Below, in pieces: positions 8,396 to 17,841 of a stretch of 61,973 nt of DNA. A program made the translations under genes and the position numbers. Each line of letters opens with the position of its first letter. Within the stretch, counting starts at the first letter, position 1. The DNA comes from Methylobacterium jeotgali (GTDB lineage: Bacteria; Pseudomonadota; Alphaproteobacteria; Rhizobiales; Beijerinckiaceae): positions 1 through 61,973 of the forward strand of contig NZ_BPQR01000007.1 of the NCBI RefSeq assembly GCF_022179345.1, in the 5' to 3' direction. Under the pieces are notes generated by a model, which worked only from the letters and a program-made list of their open reading frames with translations, was not told the origin of the DNA and searched no databases.

Positions 8396-8552
8396 GCCTG
8401 TGCCATCCCTTCCCGGCGACGCCCGCCGACCGGCTGTCCCGAGCAGGACCTGGACCACTCTCCCGGCCCGCACAAGGGCTCCGCCTTCCCCTGCGGCAGC
8501 CGTTCCTTTAAGTCCGGGCGACTGCCACCGCTCGATCCCGAAGGGTCCCTGG

Positions 8553-10055
8553 ATGTTTCCGAAGCCCGTCGCCGCGCTCACGCCCAACACCTTCGCGTTC
8601 GAGGAACTCCCCCTGGTGAAGCCCACGGGCTTCCGGGAGTACGACGCCCGCTGGCTCTTCCCGAAGGAGATCAACCTGATGGGGGTGCAGGCGCTCGGCC
8701 TCGGCATCGGCACGCTCGTCCACGAGATGGGCGTGCGCCCCGACATCGTGACGGGCCACGACTTCCGCGCCTACTCCTCCTCGATCAAGCTCGCGCTGAT
8801 CGCCGGCATGCAGGCGGCGGGCCTGCGGGTGAAGGATGTCGGGCTGGCGCTCTCGCCGATGGCCTATTTCGGCCAGTTCGCCCTCGACTGCCCCTGCGTG
8901 GCGATGGTCACCGCCTCCCACAACGACAACGGCTGGACCGGCGTGAAGATGGGCGCCAACCGGCCGATGACCTTCGGTCCCGACGAGATGGGGCGCCTGA
9001 AGGAGATCGTGCTCGGCGGCACCTTCCAGTACCGGGACGGCGGCGCCTACGAGTTCGTGGAGGGTTTCTCCGAGACCTACCTGAAGGACCTGAAGAGCCG
9101 GGCCAAGCCGATCTCGCGCAAGCTCAAGGTCGTGGCCGCCTGCGGCAACGGCACCGCGGGCGCCTTCGCGCCGAAGCTCCTCGAGTCGCTCGGCGTCGAG
9201 GTCGTGCCGCTCGACGTCACCCCCGACTACACCTTCCCCCGCTACAACCCGAACCCCGAAGACCTGGAGATGCTCCACGCCATCGCCGCCAAGGTGAAGG
9301 AGACGGGCGCCGATGTCGGCCTCGGCTTCGACGGCGACGGCGACCGCTGCGGCGTGGTCGACAACGAGGGCGAGGAGATCTTCGCCGACAAGATCGGCGT
9401 CATGCTCGCCCGCGATCTCGGCAAGCTCCACCCCGGCGCGACCTTCGTCGTCGACGTCAAGTCGACCGGCCTCTACAATACCGATCCCGAGCTTCAGGCG
9501 GTCGCCGTCAAGGCCGATTACTGGAAGACCGGGCACAGCTACATCAAGCGCCGCGTCAACGAGCTCGGGGCGCTGGCCGGCTTCGAGAAGTCCGGGCACT
9601 TCTTCTTCAACGAGCCGATCGGACGCGGCTACGACGACGGTCTTCTCACTGCCATCGCGGTGATCGAGATGCTCGACCGCAACCCGGACAAGTCCATGGC
9701 CGACCTCTACCGGGCCCTGCCGAAGACCTGGGGCTCGCCGACCATGTCGCCCCATTGCGACGACGAGGCGAAGTACGGCGTCGTCGAGAAGGTCACCGCG
9801 CGCTTTCGGGCCATGAAGGAGGCCGGCGAGCCGGTCGCGGGGGCGAAGATCACCGATCTCGTCACCGTCAACGGCGTGCGGGTCGCCACCGAGGACGGCA
9901 CCTGGGGGCTGGTGCGCGCCTCCTCCAACAAGCCGGAGCTGGTGGTGGTGATCGAGAGCCCCGTCTCCGAGGAGCGGCTGCGGGCGATGTTCAAGGCCGT
10001 GGACGGGGTGCTGCGCGAGAACCCCGAGGTCGGCGCCTACAACCAGACGATCTGA
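8553..10055 (+). CDS. Phosphomannomutase/phosphoglucomutase
   Basis: Alpha-D-phosphohexomutase that interconverts hexose 6- and 1-phosphates, feeding nucleotide-sugar and polysaccharide synthesis. It has 500 residues. The phosphoserine loop is VTASHNDNGWTGVKMG (Ser122), the metal loop is GFDGDGDRCGVVD, and the sugar-recognition loop is FEKSGHFFFN. The C-terminal phosphate-binding domain (GLVRASSNKPELVVVIES) is complete. The ATG at 8553 (MFPKPVAALTPNTF) has AAGGG upstream; the frame continues upstream but without conserved sequence. Sequence alone does not separate mannose from glucose preference. Confidence 0.92.
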   Translation: MFPKPVAALTPNTFAFEELPLVKPTGFREYDARWLFPKEINLMGVQALGLGIGTLVHEMGVRPDIVTGHDFRAYSSSIKLALIAGMQAAGLRVKDVGLALSPMAYFGQFALDCPCVAMVTASHNDNGWTGVKMGANRPMTFGPDEMGRLKEIVLGGTFQYRDGGAYEFVEGFSETYLKDLKSRAKPISRKLKVVAACGNGTAGAFAPKLLESLGVEVVPLDVTPDYTFPRYNPNPEDLEMLHAIAAKVKETGADVGLGFDGDGDRCGVVDNEGEEIFADKIGVMLARDLGKLHPGATFVVDVKSTGLYNTDPELQAVAVKADYWKTGHSYIKRRVNELGALAGFEKSGHFFFNEPIGRGYDDGLLTAIAVIEMLDRNPDKSMADLYRALPKTWGSPTMSPHCDDEAKYGVVEKVTARFRAMKEAGEPVAGAKITDLVTVNGVRVATEDGTWGLVRASSNKPELVVVIESPVSEERLRAMFKAVDGVLRENPEVGAYNQTI

Positions 10056-10070
10056 GCGGGCGCCCCGCCC

Positions 10071-10577
10071 TCAGCGCGCAGTGGGGGCGCCGCTACCACC
10101 GCCGCTGTCGCCCGTCGCGAGGCGGCGGCGGTTGTCGGCCTGCGCGCTGACCTCGCCGAAGTACTTCGTCGAGTCGCCGAGCTGCATCGAGGGCTGGCAG
10201 TTCGGCGTGCAGGAATAGGATTCCCGCTCCAGACCCCGCTGCACGGTGATGACGGAGGCCTGCGGGGCCTCGACCCGGATGGTCGACTCGGCGAGCATCG
10301 TGCCGGTGCCGTCGAGGGCGATGAGGTTCGTGGTCCCGAAGCTCTTGCCGGTGAGCACGAGCACGCCGTTCTTCTGGAGCGTCACGTCGGCGATGATCGG
10401 GTTGCCGACGACGACCGTCTGCGTGCGCTCCGGCAGGCGGACGATCTTGGCGTTGTCCACGAACACCGTCACCACGGTCGCCTCGCGGGTCTCGGCGCGG
10501 CAGACGAGCGGTGCTGCGACGCCCAGCGCCAGGGCGAGCGCGAGGCGGACGAGGGGCACGGACGGAACGGCGCGCAT
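10071..10577 (-). CDS. Secretin N-domain-like pilus assembly protein, exported
   Basis: This 168-residue protein has a signal peptide (LVRLALALALGVAAPLVCRA) and then the T2SS/T3SS pilus N-terminal domain seen at the start of CpaC: VFVDNAKIVRLPERTQTVVV and GNPIIADVTLQKNGVLVLTG. There is no secretin pore domain. The C-terminus carries a Cys pair (SCTPNCQPS) and a Gly/Ser-rich end. It is divergent from the Flp pilin and converges on the phosphomannomutase gene. It may be a periplasmic accessory of the adjacent Tad secretin; this role is inferred from domain and location. Confidence 0.8.
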   Translation of the reverse strand: MRAVPSVPLVRLALALALGVAAPLVCRAETREATVVTVFVDNAKIVRLPERTQTVVVGNPIIADVTLQKNGVLVLTGKSFGTTNLIALDGTGTMLAESTIRVEAPQASVITVQRGLERESYSCTPNCQPSMQLGDSTKYFGEVSAQADNRRRLATGDSGGGSGAPTAR

Positions 10578-10944
10578 GGCGGACCTTCGGAAGGCTCGAC
10601 GGGACGGCCTCGGCCGAGCCCGCTCACGCCGCCAGTACACCGCGCAGTGGTGAAGGAAGCGCTAAGGATAACCGATTCCGCGGGAGCGCGGCGGGCTCCT
10701 CCGACCGAGCCGCGCCCGACCACGCCCGCTCTCCACGCTCCCCGTCCGCCCGGAACGCCGCCACCTTTGTTCGAATCCGAGCAACCGTTTGTTCAGGATG
10801 ATCGCGGGCTTTTCGCGGCGGACCTGTTTCGAAGGCGCATTTAACGCAATCGCAACGCGGATCGATCAATCTCCATTTCGCCGCCGATCGAGACCGAAAG
10901 ATCTTCGACGGTAAAATAAAGTCGTTAGATCAGGGGACATCATC
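10578..10944. other. Intergenic region upstream of the Flp pilin
   Basis: 367 bp separate the divergent secretin-N protein and pilin genes. The half nearest the pilin is markedly less GC-rich than its surroundings (for example TAAAATAAAG near 10911-10920 and TTTAACGCAAT near 10840). It probably holds the pilin promoter and a long leader, but no promoter stands out clearly. A CtrA-like half-site TTAAC occurs at 10841. I see no gene. Confidence 0.5.
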
Positions 10945-11121
10945 ATGAAGAACGTCTTCAAGCGCTTCGCCTCCGACGAGTCGGGCGCCACCGCCATCGA
11001 GTACGGCCTCATCGCCGCCCTCATCGCCGTCGGCATCATCTCGGTGCTGAAGCTCCTCGGCGGCTCGCTGAACACGACCTTCACCAAGGTCACCACCGAG
11101 CTCAACAACGCCTCCAAGTAA
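10945..11121 (+). CDS. Flp/Fap-type major pilin
   Basis: Short 58-residue type IVb prepilin, the structural subunit of the Tad pilus. The basic leader MKNVFKRFASDESG ends in Gly, followed by ATAIEYGLIAALIAVGIISV, giving the G-x4-EY prepilin-peptidase site with Glu at +5 and a hydrophobic helix. The C-terminus is the short hydrophilic NTTFTKVTTELNNASK. The ATG follows CAGGGGACATC. It heads the cpa cluster, and CpaA downstream is the expected processing enzyme. Its small size makes it easy to miss. Confidence 0.93.
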   Translation: MKNVFKRFASDESGATAIEYGLIAALIAVGIISVLKLLGGSLNTTFTKVTTELNNASK

Positions 11122-11308
11122 CTGCGGGCATCGGCGGCCGGACCCGTTCGCCGGAGATGGACGACATCTCCGGCCCACGGTCCGGCACCGGAGTCTCAGC
11201 CGCCGCAGAGGCGGCTTGAACGCACGGGGAACCCTGTCTTCCGCCATGCGGGAGCTTGGCCCCGTGCGATCCGATTCGAACCCTCTCCTGCGCGAGCCGG
11301 TCCCGCCC

Positions 11309-11815
11309 ATGGCATCCGTCGGCCTCCTCGTCGTCTTCCCGTTCCTCGTGGCCTACGCCGCGGCGAACGATCTCCTGACGATGCTGATCCCCAACCGGGT
11401 CTCGCTGCTGCTCATCGCGGGCTTCGCCGCCGTCGCCGCCAGCGGCATCCTGACGCTGCCGGAGATCGGCACCCATGTCGCGGCCGGCGCCATCGTGCTC
11501 GTGGCGACCTTCGCGCTCTTCGCCCTCGGCGTCATCGGTGGAGGCGACGCCAAGCTCGCCGCCGCGACCGCCCTCTGGCTCGGCCTCGACCATCTGATGG
11601 ACTACCTGCTGATCGCGGCCGTCGCCGGCGGGGCCCTGACGCTGGCGCTCCTCGCCGCCCGGTCGCACCCGCTGCCGAGGCCGCTCGTCGGCCTGCCCTT
11701 CGCGCTGCATCTCCACGACACCCGCACCGGCGTGCCCTACGGCATCGCGCTCTGCGCGGCCGCCCTCCTCGTGCTGCCCGAGACCCTGATCTGGGCGCGG
11801 GCGCTCGGCGCGTGA
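11309..11815 (+). CDS. cpaA: Prepilin peptidase CpaA/TadV
   Basis: Inner-membrane aspartyl protease (A24) that trims Flp prepilin. It has 168 residues from the ATG at 11309, the usual CpaA size; in-frame ATGs at 11216 and 11246 would add polar, unconserved residues. Several transmembrane helices are evident. The two catalytic Asp residues lie in AAANDLLTMLIPNRVS and in the GxGD-type motif IGGGDAKLAAAT. A full-size methylase domain is absent, as usual for the TadV branch. Confidence 0.9.
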   Translation: MASVGLLVVFPFLVAYAAANDLLTMLIPNRVSLLLIAGFAAVAASGILTLPEIGTHVAAGAIVLVATFALFALGVIGGGDAKLAAATALWLGLDHLMDYLLIAAVAGGALTLALLAARSHPLPRPLVGLPFALHLHDTRTGVPYGIALCAAALLVLPETLIWARALGA

Positions 11816-11849
11816 GGGACAGGGGCCGGCCCCGGCCGGTCACGGTTGC

Positions 11850-11864
11850 TTAACCATAATTTGA
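11850..11864 (+). promoter_or_regulatory. CtrA-like site upstream of cpaB
   Basis: TTAA-CCATAAT-TTGA, one mismatch from TTAA-N7-TTAA and containing the exact half-site TTAACCAT. It lies 64 bp before the cpaB ATG, in a 112-bp gap that could hold a promoter for cpaB-tadC. Pilus genes are CtrA targets in Caulobacter; binding here is inferred. Confidence 0.4.
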
Positions 11865-11927
11865 CGATTTCCGCCCATCGTCCGGTCGAGTGACGGCGCC
11901 TCCGCCGTCGTCCATCCCGGCCCGACG

Positions 11928-12725
11928 ATGAAACCTGCCCGCCTCGCCGTCCTCGCCATCGCGCTCGCAGCGGGCACCGGCGCGGTGTTCCTGATGAGCG
12001 GCGACCCGCCGCCGCCGCCGGCTCCCGTCGCGGCGGCGCCCGCCCCCGTGGTGCAGGCGACCGAGGTCCTCGTGGCCGCCGCCGAGCTGCCCACGGGGCA
12101 GAAGCTCCAGGCCGCCGACCTGCGCTGGCAGAAGTGGCCGGATGACGCCGTCTCCGCCGGCTACCTCGTGCGCAAGGACAATCCGAAGGCCCTCGAGGAG
12201 GCCGTGGGCGCGACGGTGCGCGCCGGATTCCTGCCCGGCGAGCCGATCCGCTCGCAGCGGCTGGTGCGTCCCGAGGGCGGCCTGATGGCCGCGATCCTCC
12301 AGCCGGGTCAGCGGGCGGTGGCCATCGTCACCGATTCCCGCGGCACCAACTCGGCCGGCGGCTTCATCCTGCCCAACGACCGGGTCGACGTGATCCGCAC
12401 CTACCGCGACGAGGACGCCTCCCGGACGGCGGGCGCCGACGTGCAGCGCTCGCAGACCGTCCTCCAGGACGTGCGGGTGCTCGCCGTGGGCCAGCTCATC
12501 CAGGAGAAGAACGGCACCAACGTGGTGACCGGCGAGACCGCGACCCTGGCGCTGTCCCCGTCCCAGGCCGAGGTCGTCACCCTCGCCCAGAAGGTCGGCA
12601 CCCTGTCGCTCTCGCTGCGCAGCCTCGCCGATGCCGGCCGCGCCGCCGAGCCCGAGGAGGCGCCCCGCTCCGAGGCGGCCCTCAACGTCGTGCGCTTCGG
12701 CGTCTCCCGGCAGCAGTCCCGCTGA
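11928..12725 (+). CDS. cpaB: Flp pilus assembly protein CpaB/RcpC
   Basis: Periplasmic secretin partner of the Tad system. It has 265 residues with an N-terminal membrane anchor (LAVLAIALAAGTGAVFLM), a Pro/Ala linker, and an SAF domain beginning VLVAAAELPTGQKLQAADLR. The RcpC core follows (LQPGQRAVAIVTDSRG, then GFILPNDRVDVIRTYR and ATLALSPSQAEVVTLAQKVG). The stop codon overlaps the cpaC ATG by one base (TGATG), indicating coupled translation. Confidence 0.93.
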   Translation: MKPARLAVLAIALAAGTGAVFLMSGDPPPPPAPVAAAPAPVVQATEVLVAAAELPTGQKLQAADLRWQKWPDDAVSAGYLVRKDNPKALEEAVGATVRAGFLPGEPIRSQRLVRPEGGLMAAILQPGQRAVAIVTDSRGTNSAGGFILPNDRVDVIRTYRDEDASRTAGADVQRSQTVLQDVRVLAVGQLIQEKNGTNVVTGETATLALSPSQAEVVTLAQKVGTLSLSLRSLADAGRAAEPEEAPRSEAALNVVRFGVSRQQSR

Positions 12726-14293
12726 TGCCCGCCCCCGTTTCCCAGCGCGCGCCGGCCGCCGCGATCCCCGCCGAGGTTTCCGCCATGGCTCCCCGCCCGC
12801 CCTCCCCCCGCCGGGCGCGTCTCGCGACGGCGCCCCTCGTCCTGGCGCTTGGCCAGATGCTGCTCGGCCCCGCTGGGGAGGCCGCCGCGCAGGGGCGTCC
12901 GGCGCTGGCGCCGGCACCCGTCGTCGAGGTGAGCCCGATGGAGTCGGCCACCTCCCGCAAGATCGACCTGACGCTCGGCCGCTCGGTGATCGTCGACCTG
13001 CCGCGGGACGCCAAGGAGGTGTTCGTCGCCAACCCGAAGATCGCCAACGCCGTGGTCCGCTCGACCCGCAAGGTGTTCGTGATCGGCATGGAGAACGGGG
13101 CGACCTCGATCTTCATCATGGACGGCGAGGGCCGGCAGATCACCGCCCTCGACGTCACGGTGGCCCGCGACCTCAACGTCCTGCGACAGACCCTCAACCA
13201 GAGCATCCCCGGCGGCCGCTTCGAGGTCCGCGCGGCCGGCGAGTCGGTGCTCCTGTCCGGCGCCGTGAACTCGGCCTCGGAGGCGACCCAGGCGGTCGAC
13301 ATCGCCAACGCCTTCGTCGGCCTGAGCGGCGGCGGCGGCGCCGGTGCCACGGGCGGCACCAGCCGCGGCGCGGTCATCAACAACCTGACGGTGCGCGGCA
13401 AGGATCAGGTGATGCTGCGCGTCACCGTGGTCGAGGTGGCCCGCACGGTGCTCAAGCAGTTCGGCATCAACGTGAACGGGTCCTGGTCGGGGCTGAACCT
13501 CGTCAACACCGCGCCCTTCACGCTGAGCGGCGGCTCGTTCCCCTCGGGCAACGCCGTCGCCGCGACCGTCACCGGCACCGGCGGCGCCAGCCTGACGGCG
13601 ACGCTGCGCGCCTTCGAGCAGGCGGGCGTCTCCCGCGTGCTCGCCGAGCCGACCCTCTCGGCGATCTCCGGCGAGGGCGCGAAGTTCATGGCCGGCGGCG
13701 AGATCCCGGTCCCGACCACGCAGAGCTGCAACACCTCGTCGGGCCAGATCCAGTGCAACCCGACGATCACCTACAAGCCCTACGGCGTCAGCCTGAACTT
13801 CACGCCGATCGTCCTCGCCGAGAACCGGATCTCGGTGCGCGTCGGCACCGAGGTCGCCGAGCTCGATCCGCAGAACGCCTTCAACTTCGTCAACGGCGAC
13901 ATCACCGTGGCCGTCCCCGCGCTCACCGTGCGCCGCTCGGAGACGACCGTGGAGCTGCCCTCGGGCGGCACCATGATGACGGCGGGCCTGATCCAGCAGC
14001 GCAGCAAGTCCGCGATCTCGGGCCTGCCGGGCCTCATCAACCTCCCGATCCTCGGCGCCCTGTTCCGCTCCCGCGACTACCAGCGCCAGGAGACGGAACT
14101 GATGATCATGGTCACGCCGATCATCGCCAAGCCGCTGGAGGCCCGTCAGGTCACCCGTCCCGACGACGGCTTCGTCGACGCCCAGGACGGGCGCGGCGTG
14201 CTGCTCGGCCAGCTCAACCGCCTCTACGGCAGCGCCGGCGCCTCGCCGCTGGGCTCGAGCTACCGGGGCCGGGTCGGCTTCATCACCGACTGA
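12725..14293 (+). CDS. cpaC: Tad outer-membrane secretin CpaC/RcpA
   Basis: Outer-membrane pore through which the Flp pilus passes. It has 522 residues; an in-frame ATG at 12785 (MAPRPPSPRR) is an alternative start closer to the signal peptide (LVLALGQMLLGPAGEAAAQG). The pilus N-domain is SRKIDLTLGRSVIVDLPRDA through DVTVARD. A BON-like stretch follows (SGAVNSASEATQAVDIANAF). The secretin core then contains VLAEPTLSAISGEGAKFMAG, VSLNFTPIVL and GLPGLINLPILGALFRSRDY. The end is complete. It is part of the cpaB-tadC operon. Confidence 0.94.
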   Translation: MPAPVSQRAPAAAIPAEVSAMAPRPPSPRRARLATAPLVLALGQMLLGPAGEAAAQGRPALAPAPVVEVSPMESATSRKIDLTLGRSVIVDLPRDAKEVFVANPKIANAVVRSTRKVFVIGMENGATSIFIMDGEGRQITALDVTVARDLNVLRQTLNQSIPGGRFEVRAAGESVLLSGAVNSASEATQAVDIANAFVGLSGGGGAGATGGTSRGAVINNLTVRGKDQVMLRVTVVEVARTVLKQFGINVNGSWSGLNLVNTAPFTLSGGSFPSGNAVAATVTGTGGASLTATLRAFEQAGVSRVLAEPTLSAISGEGAKFMAGGEIPVPTTQSCNTSSGQIQCNPTITYKPYGVSLNFTPIVLAENRISVRVGTEVAELDPQNAFNFVNGDITVAVPALTVRRSETTVELPSGGTMMTAGLIQQRSKSAISGLPGLINLPILGALFRSRDYQRQETELMIMVTPIIAKPLEARQVTRPDDGFVDAQDGRGVLLGQLNRLYGSAGASPLGSSYRGRVGFITD

Positions 14294-14340
14294 TCCCGCC
14301 TCCCGACCGTCACGCCTTCCGGCTGCCAGGACATTCTCCG

Positions 14341-15081
14341 ATGACGAACCCCCACCCCCGGCGCCGGCCGCTCGCGGCGCTCGCCACGGCCTCCGCCCTC
14401 GCCGGCCTGCTCGGGGCCTGCCAGTCGCGCGGACCGGTGACGACGAACGCGATCCAGCCGAGCGACTACCGCGCCCGGCACCCGATCGTGCTCGCCGATG
14501 CCCCCCGCAGCCTCGACGTGTTCGTGACCGGCACCGGTCATCTCGATCCCCGCCAGGCGGCCGACGTCGACGCCTTCCTGCTCGAGTTCCGCCGCTACGG
14601 GCGCGGCACCCTCGTGGTTGACGTGCCCCGCGGGCCGCCGACCGCGCAGATCGCCGCCGCCGGACGCACCGCCGCCGTCCTGCGCCGCATGGCGGCCGAG
14701 GCCGGCGTGCCGGCCGGCGCCGTGGTGCTCTCCTCCTACGAGGTCGCCGCCCCCGGCCTCGCCGCGCCGGTGCGCCTCGGCTTCCAGCGCATGAGCGCGC
14801 GGGTCGCCGACGCCTGCGGGCTCTGGCCCCAGGACCTCGGCGTCTCCGACGCGGCCTACAGCCTCAGCAACAAGCCGTCCTGGAACCTCGGCTGCGCCCT
14901 GCAGTCGAACGTCGCCGCGCAGGCCGCCGACCCCGTCGACCTCGTGCGCGGCCGCCAGGAAGGCCGCATCGACACGATCCGGCGCTCCGATGGCATCCAG
15001 AAGCTCCGCGAAGGCAAGGATCCGTCAACCACATGGCGGCAGGATGGGCAGACCAGCCTGAAGAGCCAGGTTGCGAACTGA
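14341..15081 (+). CDS. cpaD: CpaD pilus assembly lipoprotein
   Basis: Tad-associated outer-membrane lipoprotein of 246 residues. The N-terminus MTNPHPRRRPLAALATASAL leads to the lipobox LLGAC (lipidated Cys about residue 27). The core contains VFVTGTGHLDPRQAADVDAF, GRGTLVVDVPRGPPTAQIA and the family C-terminal block NLGCALQSNVAAQAADPVDL. The ATG at 14341 is the only start that places a signal peptide at the N-terminus; the frame is open far upstream inside cpaC but that part is not coding. It lies between cpaC and cpaE as in other alphaproteobacteria. Confidence 0.9.
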   Translation: MTNPHPRRRPLAALATASALAGLLGACQSRGPVTTNAIQPSDYRARHPIVLADAPRSLDVFVTGTGHLDPRQAADVDAFLLEFRRYGRGTLVVDVPRGPPTAQIAAAGRTAAVLRRMAAEAGVPAGAVVLSSYEVAAPGLAAPVRLGFQRMSARVADACGLWPQDLGVSDAAYSLSNKPSWNLGCALQSNVAAQAADPVDLVRGRQEGRIDTIRRSDGIQKLREGKDPSTTWRQDGQTSLKSQVAN

Positions 15082-15120
15082 CGCCCTCTCCCGCCCGACA
15101 CGGGGACCGGAAAGCCCGCC

Positions 15121-16365
15121 ATGACGGACACCGCCCACACGCCCGAGCGGATCATCGCGCCCGTCCCCCGCATCACGGTGCAGGCCTTCTGCGAGACGGC
15201 CGAGACCGCCGCGATGATCGAGGAGTCGGGCCGCGACCGGCGCATGCACAAGGCGCACGTCAAGGTCCAGATGGGCGGCGGCGCGGCGGCGGTGGAAGCC
15301 TACCGCAACGCCCCGACCCCGAACGTCATCGTCATCGAAGCCCAGGGCGCCAAGTCGCGCCCTCTCGAATGCCTCGACGCGCTGGCGGAGGTCTGCGACC
15401 CCGGCACCAAGGTGCTCGTCGTCGGCCACGTCAACGACGTCGCGCTGTACCGCCAGTTCATCCAGCGGGGCGTCAGCGACTACCTGATGGCGCCCGTGGC
15501 GCCCCTCACCCTGATCGCGGCGGTCTCGGACCTGTTCACGGCGCCGGGCGTCAAGCCGGTCGGGCGCACCGTGGCGGTGTTCGGCGCGCGGGGCGGCGTC
15601 GGCGCCTCGACGATCGCCCACAACCTCGCCTGGTCGGTCGCTCGCGGCCAGGGCATGCAGACGGTCATCGCCGATCTCGACATCGCCTGGGGCACCGCGA
15701 GCCTGAACTTCAACCAGGACCCGCCCCAGGGCGTGGCCGAGGCGGTGTTCGCTCCCGAGCGCCTCGACGCGGCGCTCGTCGAGCGCCTGCTCTCGAAGTG
15801 CAGCGACAACCTCGCCCTGCTCTCGGCGCCCGCGAGCCTCGACCGCTCCATCGACCTCACCGAGACCGCCTTCGACGGGCTCGTGGACCATCTGAGGGCC
15901 TCCGTGCCCTGCATCGTCCTCGACGTGCCCCACGGCTGGAACGCCTGGTCGAAGCGCCTCCTCGTCGGCGCGGACGAGGTGGTGATCGTGGCGACCCCCG
16001 ATCTCGCCTCCCTGCGCAACGCCAAGAACCTCATCGCCGCCCTGCGCCAGGGCCGCCCGAACGACAGCCGCCCGCGGGTGGTGCTCAACGGCGTCGGCTT
16101 GCCCAAGCGCCCGGAGATCGCGCCGGCCGAGTTCGCCAAGGCACTCGAGGTGCCGCTGGACGCCGCGATCCCCTTCGATCCGGCCCTGTTCGGCACCGCC
16201 GCCAACAACGGCCAGATGATCGCCGAGGTCCAGGCCGGCTCGAAGCCCGCCGAGCAGTTCGCCGACCTCGCCGCCGCCATCCTCGGGCGCCCCGAGACGC
16301 GCCGGAGCAAGGCCAACCTCCTCGAGCCGCTGCTCGCGCGCTTCGCCCGGCGCAAGGCCTCGTGA
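15121..16365 (+). CDS. cpaE: Pilus localisation ATPase-like protein CpaE/TadZ
   Basis: Places the Tad machine in the cell. It has 414 residues. An N-terminal receiver-like (ARD) domain spans about 15-140 and ends FIQRGVSDYLMAPVAPLTLI. A MinD/ParA-type domain starts VAVFGARGGVGASTIAHNLA (152-170), followed by VIADLDIAWGTASLNFN. Both Walker A lysines are replaced (Arg and Ala), so ATP hydrolysis is doubtful; such changes are known in this family. It is between cpaD and cpaF, all on one strand. Confidence 0.92.
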   Translation: MTDTAHTPERIIAPVPRITVQAFCETAETAAMIEESGRDRRMHKAHVKVQMGGGAAAVEAYRNAPTPNVIVIEAQGAKSRPLECLDALAEVCDPGTKVLVVGHVNDVALYRQFIQRGVSDYLMAPVAPLTLIAAVSDLFTAPGVKPVGRTVAVFGARGGVGASTIAHNLAWSVARGQGMQTVIADLDIAWGTASLNFNQDPPQGVAEAVFAPERLDAALVERLLSKCSDNLALLSAPASLDRSIDLTETAFDGLVDHLRASVPCIVLDVPHGWNAWSKRLLVGADEVVIVATPDLASLRNAKNLIAALRQGRPNDSRPRVVLNGVGLPKRPEIAPAEFAKALEVPLDAAIPFDPALFGTAANNGQMIAEVQAGSKPAEQFADLAAAILGRPETRRSKANLLEPLLARFARRKAS

Positions 16366-16406
16366 GGCGCCCGTGAGCCGGCCCGCACGCCAGGGGAGCC
16401 AGTCCC

Positions 16407-17834
16407 ATGTTCGGTAGGAGGTCGGGCGCCGCGGCGTCCGCGCCGGCGCCCGCGGCGACGCAGAACGGCCCCGCACCGGTCCTTCAGCAGGACTCGGCGC
16501 CCGTCCGGCCGTCCGCCCCGGCCCCGATCGCCGTCGAGACGGCCCGCTCGGAGGACTACTACCGCACGAAGAGCATGATCTTCGGCGCGCTGATCGAGGC
16601 GATCGACCTCTCGCAGCTCGCCCGCCTGGAGGGCGAGGCCGCCCGCGAGGAGATCCGCGACATCGTCTCGGAGATCATCGGCCTCAAGAACATCGTCCTG
16701 TCGATCGCCGAGCAGGAGGAGCTGCTCGACGACATCTGCAACGACGTGCTCGGCTACGGGCCGTTGGAGCCGCTGCTCGCCCGGGACGACATCGCCGACA
16801 TCATGGTCAACGGCGCAAGCCGGGCCTTCATCGAGGTCGCGGGCAAGATCCAGCTCACCAACGTGCGCTTCCGCGACAACCAGCAGCTGATGAACATCTG
16901 CCAGCGGATCGTGAGCCAGGTCGGCCGCCGCGTCGACGAGGCCTCGCCGATCTGCGACGCGCGCCTGCCGGACGGGTCCCGCGTCAACGTCATCGCGCCC
17001 CCGCTCGCCATCGACGGGCCGGCCCTGACGATCCGAAAGTTCAAGAAGGACAAGCTCACCCTCGACCAGCTCGTGCGCTTCGGGGCGATCTCGCCCGAGG
17101 GCGCCAAGGTGCTGCAGATCATCGGCAAGGTGCGCTGCAACGTCGTCATCTCGGGCGGCACGGGCTCCGGCAAGACGACGCTGCTGAACTGCCTCACCGC
17201 CTATATCGAGCAGGACGAGCGCATCATCACCTGCGAGGACGCCGCCGAGCTCCAGCTCCAGCAGCCCCACGTCGTGCGTCTGGAGACGCGGCCCCCCAAC
17301 ATGGAGGGCCAGGGCCAGGTCACCATGCGCGACCTCGTCAAGAACTGCCTGCGCATGCGCCCCGAGCGGATCATCGTCGGCGAGGTCCGCGGCCCGGAGG
17401 CGTTCGATCTCCTCCAGGCGATGAACACCGGCCACGACGGCTCCATGGGCACGCTGCACGCCAACTCGCCCCGCGAGTGCCTGTCGCGCATCGAGTCGAT
17501 GATCACGATGGGCGGCTTCTCGCTGCCGGCGAAGACGCTCCGCGAGATGATCTGCGGCTCGATCGACATCATCGTCCAGGCGAGCCGCCTGCGCGACGGC
17601 TCGCGGCGCATCACCCACATCACCGAGGTGGTGGGCATGGAGGGCGACGTCGTCACCACGCAGGACCTGTTCGTCTACGACATCCTCGGCGAGGACGCCT
17701 CGGGCAAGCTGATCGGCCGCCACCGCTCGACCGGGATCGGCCGCCCGAAGTTCTGGGAGCGCGCCCGCTACTACAACGAGGAGCGGGCGCTCGCCGCCGC
17801 CCTCGACGCGGCCGCCGTTCCCGGGGTCGAGTGA
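16407..17834 (+). CDS. cpaF: Pilus assembly secretion ATPase CpaF/TadA
   Basis: Cytoplasmic hexameric ATPase that drives Flp pilus assembly. It has 475 residues with a low-complexity N-terminus (to about residue 45). Walker A is [20 protein letters not shown] (about 247-266), the Asp-box/Walker B region is [20 protein letters not shown], and the His-box is [20 protein letters not shown]. All catalytic motifs are intact. It is followed 7 bp later by tadB. Confidence 0.96.
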   Translation: MFGRRSGAAASAPAPAATQNGPAPVLQQDSAPVRPSAPAPIAVETARSEDYYRTKSMIFGALIEAIDLSQLARLEGEAAREEIRDIVSEIIGLKNIVLSIAEQEELLDDICNDVLGYGPLEPLLARDDIADIMVNGASRAFIEVAGKIQLTNVRFRDNQQLMNICQRIVSQVGRRVDEASPICDARLPDGSRVNVIAPPLAIDGPALTIRKFKKDKLTLDQLVRFGAISPEGAKVLQIIGKVRCNVVISGGTGSGKTTLLNCLTAYIEQDERIITCEDAAELQLQQPHVVRLETRPPNMEGQGQVTMRDLVKNCLRMRPERIIVGEVRGPEAFDLLQAMNTGHDGSMGTLHANSPRECLSRIESMITMGGFSLPAKTLREMICGSIDIIVQASRLRDGSRRITHITEVVGMEGDVVTTQDLFVYDILGEDASGKLIGRHRSTGIGRPKFWERARYYNEERALAAALDAAAVPGVE

Positions 17835-17841
17835 GGGCCGG

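Noticed and set aside
13340..13380. Gly-rich repeat in cpaC
   Set aside because: It is a coding Gly/Ala loop in the secretin, not a DNA repeat element.
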